DNA of 11,070 bases, from positions 1 through 11,070 of the forward strand of contig JASHRK010000322.1 in NCBI GenBank assembly GCA_030037405.1, written 5' to 3'. This document shows, one piece after another, positions 5,491 through 11,070 of this stretch. Source of the DNA: Acidimicrobiales bacterium (lineage in GTDB: Bacteria > Actinomycetota > Acidimicrobiia > Acidimicrobiales > Bog-793). Each line of letters starts with the position of its first letter. Position 1 is the stretch's first letter. The position numbers and the translations under genes are program-made. Below the pieces are notes generated by a model. It saw nothing but the letters and a program-made list of their open reading frames with translations, ran no database searches and had not been told where the DNA came from.

Positions 5491-6303
5491 GGCGTCCAGG
5501 TCGTCGAGCCTGTCGCCGAGGTCTGCGAGGAGCCGGACGGCCTCCTCTGGTCCGCTCAGCACGAGGTTGGCGAGCTCGAGGAGCTCGGGCGGAGTCTCGT
5601 CGCCTCCGATGGCGATACGCACCGCCGTGACGGCTCCCTCCTGCTCGAGGGCGTCGAGCGCCTCGAAGGCCTTCACGTCTCCTGTGTCGTCCCCGAGAAA
5701 CGCCACCGTCTTCAGCCCGGCGACGCTCTCTCGCACGAAGGTGCCCTTGTCGACGTCGACCGGCGGGACGAGCTCGACGCTCGCCTTGCCGGGACGGAGC
5801 TGAAGGCCCGCCGGCTGCGCCAGCTCGAGAGCGAGCGAGCGGGCGGCGCGTGCCACGCGCTCGTCACCTGCGGCGGCACGCCAGTGAAGCGTTAGGGCGA
5901 GACCTTTGTCCTCGACGACGAGACCCGGCACGGCGACGGCGACGGCGTGCTCGTAGGCGGCCGCCATTGCAGCCGCGAACGGCCGCGCCGGCTCGACCGG
6001 CGTCACTTCGCTCCCGTTCCAGCGCTCGAGACCGTGGAGGCCGGCGAGCTCTATGCGGTTCGAAGGCCCCGGCCGAAAGCAGTCCACGAGAAACGAAGCC
6101 GGTCGCCCCGAGACGATCCCGACGAGCCGAAGGCGCCTGGTCAGACGCACGAGCAGCTCGCGAACCCCCGGCAGGGGGACGGCACCGTACGGGTCGGGCA
6201 CGATCGCGGCCAGCGTGCCGTCGAAGTCGCTGAAGATACCGGTGGTCCACGGGTCGGCCGCGAGCAGGTCGACCGCCTCTGCGGGCGTCAGAGAGGGCGG
6301 CAC
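5422..6303 (-). CDS. otsB: Trehalose-6-phosphate phosphatase-like HAD hydrolase
   Basis: A 293-residue HAD-superfamily IIB phosphatase that would dephosphorylate trehalose-6-phosphate or a related glycoside phosphate. HAD motif I is D26-F-D28-G-T-L, with the D26 nucleophile and D28 acid/base. Motif II is SGRP (65-68), the trehalose-phosphatase cap signature GLHGLE is at 88-93, the motif III lysine is K173 in PGK, DKG is at 185-187, and motif IV is G204-D-D-T-G-D209. The GTG at 6303 is the only start giving the usual N-terminus; its ribosome site is weak, and it lies 10 bp after the LytR_C gene, so coupling is likely. The C-terminus ends in a Gly/Val/Ser repeat read from the strand opposite the GT20 DPA tail. 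It faces gpgS-GT20 and may act on their products, including glucosyl-3-phosphoglycerate. Confidence 0.9.
   Translation of the reverse strand: MPPSLTPAEAVDLLAADPWTTGIFSDFDGTLAAIVPDPYGAVPLPGVRELLVRLTRRLRLVGIVSGRPASFLVDCFRPGPSNRIELAGLHGLERWNGSEVTPVEPARPFAAAMAAAYEHAVAVAVPGLVVEDKGLALTLHWRAAAGDERVARAARSLALELAQPAGLQLRPGKASVELVPPVDVDKGTFVRESVAGLKTVAFLGDDTGDVKAFEALDALEQEGAVTAVRIAIGGDETPPELLELANLVLSGPEEAVRLLADLGDRLDDLDASGVGGVSGVSGVGGVGGVGDGS
5437..5481. repeat. 9-bp tandem repeat in the otsA/otsB overlap
   Basis: Five units of GACCCCGCY (units 1, 2 and 5 end in C; units 3 and 4 end in T), followed by a degenerate sixth. Being a multiple of three, it keeps frame on both strands: Asp-Pro-Ala repeats at the C-terminus of the GT20 protein and Gly-Gly/Ser-Val repeats at the C-terminus of OtsB. 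Copy number could change by slippage without disturbing either frame. Confidence 0.95.
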
Positions 6304-6313
6304 GCAGGCGGGC

Positions 6314-6844
6314 TCAGGTGGCCGACGACGGGACCCAGACCTCGACGACGTCGGCCCCGTCGGAGGTGCCCGCCGGCTCGCTCTCCACGACCCCGCGCGA
6401 GACGCCGAGGGTCGTCGCCACCGTGTCGGCTTCGGACTCGTAGCCGGACGGGTAGCGCACGAGGGGGCTCGCGAGTGTGCTCACCCAGGAGGAAGGGATC
6501 GCCGCCTCGTGGACGAGCGTGTAGTGGGCGTCGGACAGCTTCTCCACGATCGCCGGCTCGTCAGGCGCACCTGCGGGAGAGAGGACGGCAACCCTTGTCG
6601 CCGGCGTACTGCTCGTAGTCGCGGGGACTGTGGTGGAAGTGGTCGAGGAGGTGGGCGTCTTTCGATGATGCGAGCTGGGCGGGACCTTCTTTGCCGGCGA
6701 GGCGGCGGGACGAGAGGGGAGGACGGCGAAGATGCCGATGCCGAGGCCGAGAACGGCGAGCGTCACGAGCGCCCCGCGCCACTGCCCGGACTGCTCCCGA
6801 GGACGGGTCGGGGGCTGTGGTCCCTGGGGGTGCTCGCCGGCCAT
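6314..6844 (-). CDS. Single-pass membrane protein with LytR_C domain
   Basis: A 176-residue envelope protein. Residues 1-23 are a short polar Pro-rich cytoplasmic part, 24-42 one hydrophobic membrane helix, and 45-83 a Ser/Thr/Pro/Lys-rich linker typical of cell-wall-spanning segments. Residues 84-172 resemble the LytR_C domain found at the end of LytR-CpsA-Psr proteins: RVAVLSPAG start, a central helix, a YPSGYESEADTVATTLGV segment, then ADVVEVWV. The molecular role of stand-alone LytR_C proteins is not known; cell-wall association is inferred. The ATG at 6844 is used; the GGGGG just before it is too close for a normal ribosome site. It lies 18 bp after the DUF3263 gene and 10 bp before otsB, so the three probably form an operon. 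Confidence 0.75.
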   Translation of the reverse strand: MAGEHPQGPQPPTRPREQSGQWRGALVTLAVLGLGIGIFAVLPSRPAASPAKKVPPSSHHRKTPTSSTTSTTVPATTSSTPATRVAVLSPAGAPDEPAIVEKLSDAHYTLVHEAAIPSSWVSTLASPLVRYPSGYESEADTVATTLGVSRGVVESEPAGTSDGADVVEVWVPSSAT

Positions 6845-6862
6845 CCCCCAAGCATTGCCGAC

Positions 6863-7123
6863 TCAGCGGGGTCTGTGTCGCGCCGTCGGGGCACCTTCGA
6901 TCCTGGCGCGGCGACGGTCGGCGAGGCGTCTTCTCACCCGTTTGACGACGAGGGGATCGTAGGCGAGCGCTTCGTCCGACCCGATGAGCCTCCGGAGAGC
7001 TGCGTAGTAAGCGGCCGGAGAGCACGAGAGCCGTGTCCGGATCGCCTCCTCCTTCGTCGGGGCCTCGAGCCACCACTCGCGCTCGACGTCGAGTACGTCC
7101 CTGTCTCTCGTCGTGAGCGCCAC
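6863..7123 (-). CDS. DUF3263 family protein
   Basis: A small basic protein of 86 residues from GTG 7123. It matches the actinobacterial DUF3263 pattern as I know it: an ALTTRDRDVLDVEREWW start, then K-E-E-A-I-R, a helix with SPAAYYAALRRLI, and ALAYDPLVVKRVRRR before an Arg-rich tail. The layout resembles a compact helix-turn-helix domain with a positively charged end, so nucleic-acid binding is plausible but unproven. Function is unknown. The frame stays open to ATG 7174 (103 residues), but homologous-looking sequence begins at the GTG, and a promoter-like pair upstream would make it a leaderless mRNA. It is first in the DUF3263-LytR_C-otsB set and divergent from ccdA. Confidence 0.75.
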   Translation of the reverse strand: MALTTRDRDVLDVEREWWLEAPTKEEAIRTRLSCSPAAYYAALRRLIGSDEALAYDPLVVKRVRRRLADRRRARIEGAPTARHRPR

Positions 7124-7129
7124 GGGACG

Positions 7130-7158
7130 ACAATGCCAAGATGAAGCTCGCAAAGCAA
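7130..7158 (-). promoter_or_regulatory. Candidate promoter for the DUF3263-LytR_C-otsB operon
   Basis: TTGCTT (7158-7153), a 17-nt spacer, then CATTGT (7135-7130), ending 6 nt before the GTG at 7123. The predicted start would be at or next to the GTG, giving a leaderless transcript, which is common in actinobacteria. The -10 match is weak (three of six positions). Confidence 0.3.
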
Positions 7159-7238
7159 GCATTTCCGCACGCATGGCGGGGTGGAGCGATCCGCCTGCAG
7201 CGGTGACGTGTGCAACAGTGTCGTCGTATTGGGCGTCT

Positions 7239-7244
7239 GAGAGG
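7239..7244 (+). promoter_or_regulatory. Ribosome binding site that fixes the ccdA start
   Basis: GAGAGG, 6 nt before GTG 7251. The open frame continues upstream to 7113, but that part overlaps the DUF3263 gene and does not look like a CcdA N-terminus, so the GTG is taken as the start. Confidence 0.65.
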
Positions 7245-7250
7245 TTGCCT

Positions 7251-8003
7251 GTGACAGCTCCTGTCGGGTATGTGGCGGCGTTCGGCGGCGGGGTGATCTC
7301 CTTCGCGTCGCCCTGCGTCCTTCCCGTCGTGCCCGGCTACCTCTCGGTCGTGACAGGGCTGGATTTCTTCTCCGCCGGCGACGGCGCCCGCAGGCACGTG
7401 ACGCGGATCGTCAGGGAGACCGGCCTGTTCATCCTCGGGTTCGGGGTCGTCTTCGTGATCCTCGGGCTCGTGGCGACCTCGGTCGGGTTCACCCTCAGCC
7501 ACGACAAGGTCCTGCTGACGCGGATCTCGGGCGGGGTCGTCATCGCCATGGCGCTCTTCCTTGCCGGGTCTCTTGTCGGACGGGCGCCCTGGCTCTACCG
7601 GGAAGCGCGCTTTCATCCCGATCTGTCACGTTTCGGGCCCTTCGCCGCTCCGATCGCCGGTGTCGCCTTCGGCTTCGGCTGGACTCCGTGCCTCACCCCG
7701 ATCCTCGCCTCCATCCTCGCCTTTGCCGCCACGGCTCGAGGCGCCGCCCAAGGCGCGGGACTGCTGGTGGCCTACACGGTTGGCCTCGGGGTGCCGTTTC
7801 TCGTCGTCGGGCTTGCCTTTGGCCGGCTTGCCGGAGCGATCGGATGGATCCGGAAGCGATCGCGCGGCCTCATGCTCGCCTCCGTCGCCGTCCTCGGTGC
7901 CCTCGGGGTCCTCCTCCTCTTCAACGAGCTCACCCTCGTGACGACCGAGCTCGACTCGCTCATGGGCGTCGTCGGCCCGGGACGGCTCGCCGGCCTCGGA
8001 TGA
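7251..8003 (+). CDS. ccdA: Cytochrome c biogenesis / thiol-disulfide transporter CcdA (DsbD membrane domain)
   Basis: A 250-residue integral membrane protein with about six hydrophobic helices. It moves reducing equivalents from cytoplasmic thioredoxin across the membrane to extracytoplasmic thiol proteins, for instance those keeping apocytochrome c reduced. The two redox cysteines are in their usual places: C22 in SPCVLPVVPGYLS in the first helix and C147 in TPCLTPIL, at the start of the fourth. The symmetrical Pro residues around them are also present. No partner (ResA, thioredoxin-like or ccs genes) is in the window; instead the stop codon overlaps the start of an amidase gene (ATGA, 8000-8003). 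The intergenic region with the divergent DUF3263 gene is 127 bp, with no clear plus-strand promoter. Confidence 0.93.
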   Translation: MTAPVGYVAAFGGGVISFASPCVLPVVPGYLSVVTGLDFFSAGDGARRHVTRIVRETGLFILGFGVVFVILGLVATSVGFTLSHDKVLLTRISGGVVIAMALFLAGSLVGRAPWLYREARFHPDLSRFGPFAAPIAGVAFGFGWTPCLTPILASILAFAATARGAAQGAGLLVAYTVGLGVPFLVVGLAFGRLAGAIGWIRKRSRGLMLASVAVLGALGVLLLFNELTLVTTELDSLMGVVGPGRLAGLG

Positions 8004-9619
8004 GTCTCTTCCCCCCCGACCAGTTTCCCGACCCCCATCCCCCGAGCGCGGAGCTGGCTGCTTCGACCGCGAGCGAGCTGTCGCAGATGCTCGAGGATCG
8101 GAGCGCCGCCTCCCACGAGATCGTCGAGCTCCTCATCGCCCGCATCGAGGCTGTCGACCACTCCGGCCCGGGCTTGCGAAGCGTCCTCGAGCTGGCGCCG
8201 GACGCCCTCGACGTGGCGCAGTCGCTCGACCAGGAGCGGCGAGCCGGGCGCTTACGAGGCCCTCTCCATGGCGTGCCTGTGCTCGTGAAGGACAACATCG
8301 ACACGGCGGCTCCGTTGCACACGACGGCCGGCTCGCTCGTCTTCGGCGACAGCTCTCCTATAAGCGACGCTCCAGTCGTCTCGGCGCTGCGCAGGGCGGG
8401 GATGATCGTTCTCGGCAAGGCGAATCTCTCCGAGTGGGCCTGCTTCAGGTCGAGCCCTGCCTCGAGTGGGTGGAGCGCTGCCGGTGGCCAAACGCTGAAC
8501 CCGCACGCTCTCGACCGTTCACCTGGGGGATCGTCCTCGGGCTCTGGCGCCGCGGTGGCCGCCGGCTTGACCCCGCTCGCCGTCGGGACGGAGACCAACG
8601 GCTCGATCCTCTGCCCGGCGAGCGCGTGCGGAGTCCTCGGCTTGAAGCCGACAGTCGGGCTCGCCAGCCGCACCGGCATCGTCCCGATCTCCGCCTCGCA
8701 GGACACGGCCGGGCCGATGGCAAAAGGCGTCGAGGACTTGGCGCTCCTGCTCGAGGTGCTGGCGACGACGGGCCCAGAGGATCCCGCCCTTTCGGGACTA
8801 GCGCCACGAGACGGGGATCCGCCGCGCCTTGCCCCGCTCGCCGGGGACGGCAGCCTGGAGGGAGTGCGCGTCGGAGTCCTGCGCGGCGGCCGCTACAGCG
8901 GCTACCACTCTGGGACGGACCGCCTCTTCGACGAGGCGATCGCTGCCATTGCGGGCACGGGGGCAGCTGTCGTCGATCCTCTGAGCCAGCCGAGCGAGCC
9001 GCTCGTCTCCTTCGAAGACGAGATGATCGTGCTTGCCCACGAATTTCGGGCCGGACTGCGGGACTACCTCGGCCACCGCGCCTCCCGGGCCGCAGTGGAG
9101 GGCGCGAGACGAACACAATTTCCCCGCAGCGTCGAAGACGTCATCGCCCATGCCTGGAAGGAGCCGGCCGAACGGGCGGACGTCTTCGGTGTCGAGCTCC
9201 TCGAGCGGGCGGCCGCCGCGGGGGAGCTTTCGAGCGAGACCTACCTGAGGGCACGGGACGCCAACCGCCGCCGCGCGCGCGGCGACGGGCTCGACGCCCT
9301 TCTTTCGGGCCAGCAGCTTGACGTAATCGCCGTCCCGACGATGCCCCCCGCCTGGTTGATCGACCACGTCGTGGGCGACCATGTCCTCGGCCATGGCTGG
9401 GGACCACCAGCCATTGCCGGCTACCCGTCCACGACTATGCCGGTGGGTCGCACAGGCGGTCTCCCCGTCGGGGTCACCTTCTGGGGCGGCCCGTGGTCGG
9501 AGCCGACCCTCCTCAGGGTCATGTTCGCCCTCGAGCGCGCCCTTGGCAAGGAGGCGACACGCCCGTGCCCGCGGTACGTGTCGCAGTCGAGCCAGACGTC
9601 CGACGAGGCGAGGGCCTGA
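8000..9619 (+). CDS. Amidase-signature hydrolase, peptide-amidase-like
   Basis: A 539-residue amidase-signature enzyme with the Ser-cisSer-Lys triad: K97 in PVLVKDNID, S179 in the GGSSSGSG segment (176-183), and the nucleophile S202 in GTETNGSILCPAS. The GTETNGS-CPA form and GLKPTVGLASRTGIVPIS-QDTAGPM resemble bacterial peptide amidases (C-terminal amide hydrolases) more than GatA, and no gatB or gatC is present. No signal peptide is seen, so a cytosolic location is expected. The true substrate (peptide amide, aryl amide or small amide) cannot be read from sequence. The start ATG 8000 overlaps the ccdA stop; the frame extends upstream as a shadow inside ccdA. The gene ends 19 bp from the convergent aconitase stop. 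Confidence 0.88.
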   Translation: MSLFPPDQFPDPHPPSAELAASTASELSQMLEDRSAASHEIVELLIARIEAVDHSGPGLRSVLELAPDALDVAQSLDQERRAGRLRGPLHGVPVLVKDNIDTAAPLHTTAGSLVFGDSSPISDAPVVSALRRAGMIVLGKANLSEWACFRSSPASSGWSAAGGQTLNPHALDRSPGGSSSGSGAAVAAGLTPLAVGTETNGSILCPASACGVLGLKPTVGLASRTGIVPISASQDTAGPMAKGVEDLALLLEVLATTGPEDPALSGLAPRDGDPPRLAPLAGDGSLEGVRVGVLRGGRYSGYHSGTDRLFDEAIAAIAGTGAAVVDPLSQPSEPLVSFEDEMIVLAHEFRAGLRDYLGHRASRAAVEGARRTQFPRSVEDVIAHAWKEPAERADVFGVELLERAAAAGELSSETYLRARDANRRRARGDGLDALLSGQQLDVIAVPTMPPAWLIDHVVGDHVLGHGWGPPAIAGYPSTTMPVGRTGGLPVGVTFWGGPWSEPTLLRVMFALERALGKEATRPCPRYVSQSSQTSDEARA

Positions 9620-9638
9620 TCAGAGGCTTCCCGCGGCG

Positions 9639-11070
9639 TCAGTCCTTTGCCAGCTGGCGCACCACGTAGGGGAGGATCCCGCCCTGCCTCAGGTACTCGG
9701 CTTCGCTCGGCGTGTCGACGCGGAGGACGACCTTGAACTGCCGCTCGTCCGCGACTACGGAAAGCTCCCGCCCGACGAGCGAGGCGGCCTCGCCGCCCAC
9801 GATCCCGTTCACGGAGAAGGTCTCCTCGCCGCTCAACCCGAGCGACTCGGCGTTCTCGCCCGGGAGGAACTGGAGAGGGAGGATGCCCATGCCGATCAGG
9901 TTCGACCTGTGGATACGCTCGAAGCTCTCGGCGATGACAGCTCGGACGCCGAGGAGCGCCGGTCCTTTCGCCGCCCAGTCCCGCGAGGAGCCCGCCCCGT
10001 ACTCCTTTCCGGCGAGGACGACAAGCGGCGTCCCCTCCGCCCGGTACCTCTCGGCGGCGTCGTAGATGGTCATCTGCTCGCCCTCTGGGAGATGTCGCGT
10101 GACACCACCCTCCGTCCCGGGGGCGAGCTTGTTGCTGATGCGGACGTTGGCGAAGGTGCCCCGGACCAAGACCTCGTGGTTACCTCGCCTCGACCCGTAG
10201 GAGTTGAAATCCTGCGGTGCGACGCCGTGACGAGTCAGCCAGAGTCCCGCGGGCGAGTCGGCCTTGATCGAGCCGGCAGGCGATATGTGGTCTGTCGTCA
10301 CGCTGTCGCCGAGAACGGCGAGCACCCGCCCGCCCGAGAGATCGGAGAGCTCTTCTGGTTCTGCGGACATCCCGTCGAGAAACGGAGGCCTGCGCACGTA
10401 CGTCGACGTCTCACCCCAGAGGTATCGATCGCCCTCGGGCACCTCGAGCCTCCACCATCGCTCGTCCCCCGAGAAGACGTCTGCGTAGTCACGGGTGAAG
10501 AGGTCGGCACCGACGCTTCGCTGGGCGACCTCGACAACCTGGTGCAGGCTCGGCCAGATGTCACGCAGGTACACCGGCTCCCCGCCCGATCCCGTGCCGA
10601 GTGGCTCGGTGGCGAGGTCGACCGCCATCGAGCCGGCGAGGGCGTAGGCGACGACGAGAGGCGGGGAGGCGAGATAGTTCATGCGCACCTCGGGGTGGAT
10701 GCGGCCTTCGAAGTTGCGGTTGCCCGAGAGAACGGAGACGACGGCCAGCCCGTGGGCGGCGATCGCCTGCGAGATCCCCGCGTCGAGGGGCCCCGAGTTG
10801 CCTATGCAGGTGGTGCACCCGTAGCCGACGAGCCCGAAGCCGAGGGTCTCGAGCGCCTCGGTGAGCCCGGCCCGCTCGAAGTAGTCCATGACGACACGCG
10901 AGCCTGGCGCGAGCGAGGTCTTCACCCAGGGCTTGGACCTGAGCCCCCGCTCGACGGCTTTCTTGGCGAGGAGGCCGGCCGCGAGCATCACCTGCGGATT
11001 CGAGGTGTTCGTACAGCTCGTGATGGCGGCTATCACGACGTGCCCGTTGTCGAGCTCGATGTCCTGGCCG
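9639..11070 (-). CDS. acnA: Aconitate hydratase A, C-terminal half (5' end outside the window)
   Basis: Isomerises citrate and isocitrate via cis-aconitate in the TCA cycle, in the cytosol. The last 476 residues of a protein normally about 900 long are visible; the N-terminal domain lies beyond the right edge. [4Fe-4S] ligands are seen in SCTNTSNP and in GCTTCIGNSG (two Cys). Other signatures are RNFEGRIHP, NYLASPPLVVAYALAGS, the start of the swivel domain at LGDSVTTDHISPAGSI, SRRGNHEVLVRGTFAN, and KEYGAGSSRDWAAKGPALLGV, including the substrate-binding SSRD. This is the AcnA/IRP1 type, not AcnB. The frame is open to the window edge. It converges with the amidase gene over a 19-bp gap with no convincing terminator. 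Confidence 0.97.
   Translation of the reverse strand, partial: GQDIELDNGHVVIAAITSCTNTSNPQVMLAAGLLAKKAVERGLRSKPWVKTSLAPGSRVVMDYFERAGLTEALETLGFGLVGYGCTTCIGNSGPLDAGISQAIAAHGLAVVSVLSGNRNFEGRIHPEVRMNYLASPPLVVAYALAGSMAVDLATEPLGTGSGGEPVYLRDIWPSLHQVVEVAQRSVGADLFTRDYADVFSGDERWWRLEVPEGDRYLWGETSTYVRRPPFLDGMSAEPEELSDLSGGRVLAVLGDSVTTDHISPAGSIKADSPAGLWLTRHGVAPQDFNSYGSRRGNHEVLVRGTFANVRISNKLAPGTEGGVTRHLPEGEQMTIYDAAERYRAEGTPLVVLAGKEYGAGSSRDWAAKGPALLGVRAVIAESFERIHRSNLIGMGILPLQFLPGENAESLGLSGEETFSVNGIVGGEAASLVGRELSVVADERQFKVVLRVDTPSEAEYLRQGGILPYVVRQLAKD

Noticed and set aside
5947..7144. Plus-strand open frames opposite otsB, LytR_C and DUF3263
   Set aside because: Antisense shadows; the minus strand shows HAD motifs, a membrane helix and family patterns.
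7113..7250. Longer CcdA start at 7113
   Set aside because: The region overlaps the DUF3263 start, is not hydrophobic, and lacks a ribosome site, whereas GTG 7251 has GAGAGG 6 nt upstream.
7688..7999. Amidase extended upstream to 7688
   Set aside because: The upstream part is an Arg/Pro-rich frame shadow of ccdA; ATG 8000 starts a normal amidase in the ATGA overlap.
9612..9632. CTGATCAG palindrome between amidase and aconitase genes as a bidirectional terminator
   Set aside because: The stem is only about four base pairs beyond the palindrome, there is no T-run on either side, and extension needs several wobbles.

Overview
The window comes from the chromosome of a high-GC actinobacterium. 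An uncultured or little-studied member of Acidimicrobiia, or a related lineage, is my best guess. The evidence is the strong G/C third-position bias, the DUF3263 and LytR_C proteins, the glucosyl-3-phosphoglycerate synthase (GpgS), the double CIRCE operator before groEL, and an S-box RNA of actinobacterial style. I see no phage, transposon, CRISPR, rRNA or tRNA signal. The only tandem repeat is a short 9-bp array.

Layout. Positions 1-1313 (-) hold most of groEL, whose C-terminus runs off the left edge, preceded by two tandem CIRCE operators at 1362-1416. Positions 1435-2978 (-) hold two overlapping genes: a zinc-ribbon threonine-synthase-like PLP enzyme and a 91-residue MoaD/ThiS-type sulfur carrier ending in Gly-Gly. 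Upstream of this pair, at about 2984-3092 (-), is an RNA that matches the S-adenosylmethionine (SAM-I type) riboswitch core by eye. A good promoter sits just before it, and its P1 stem covers the Shine-Dalgarno sequence of the threonine-synthase-like gene. Divergent from this, gpgS and a GT20 (trehalose-6-phosphate-synthase-like) gene lie at 3200-5490 (+) and overlap by 4 bp. They converge on a minus-strand operon at 7123-5422, read as DUF3263 protein, then LytR_C membrane protein, then otsB-like phosphatase. The 3' ends of the GT20 gene and otsB overlap by 69 bp across a 9-bp tandem repeat translated on both strands. Positions 7251-9619 (+) hold ccdA and a peptide-amidase-like gene, again with a 4-bp overlap. 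The window ends in the C-terminal half of aconitase A, 9639-11070 (-).

How the parts fit. The most interesting unit is riboswitch + 'thrC' + moaD. An S-box normally shuts off methionine or sulfur genes when SAM is plentiful. Finding one before an enzyme annotated as threonine synthase, translationally coupled to a thiocarboxylate sulfur carrier, suggests the pair makes homocysteine (or another sulfur amino acid) from an activated homoserine and carrier-bound sulfide, rather than threonine. This would parallel the CysM/CysO and HcyS/MetY protein-thiocarboxylate systems. The gpgS-GT20-otsB group points to compatible-solute or polysaccharide-primer synthesis (glucosylglycerate, trehalose or a related sugar). 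The remaining genes are ordinary housekeeping or envelope functions.

All assignments are from reading the sequence and from memory of the families. No alignment, covariance search or structure prediction was run.
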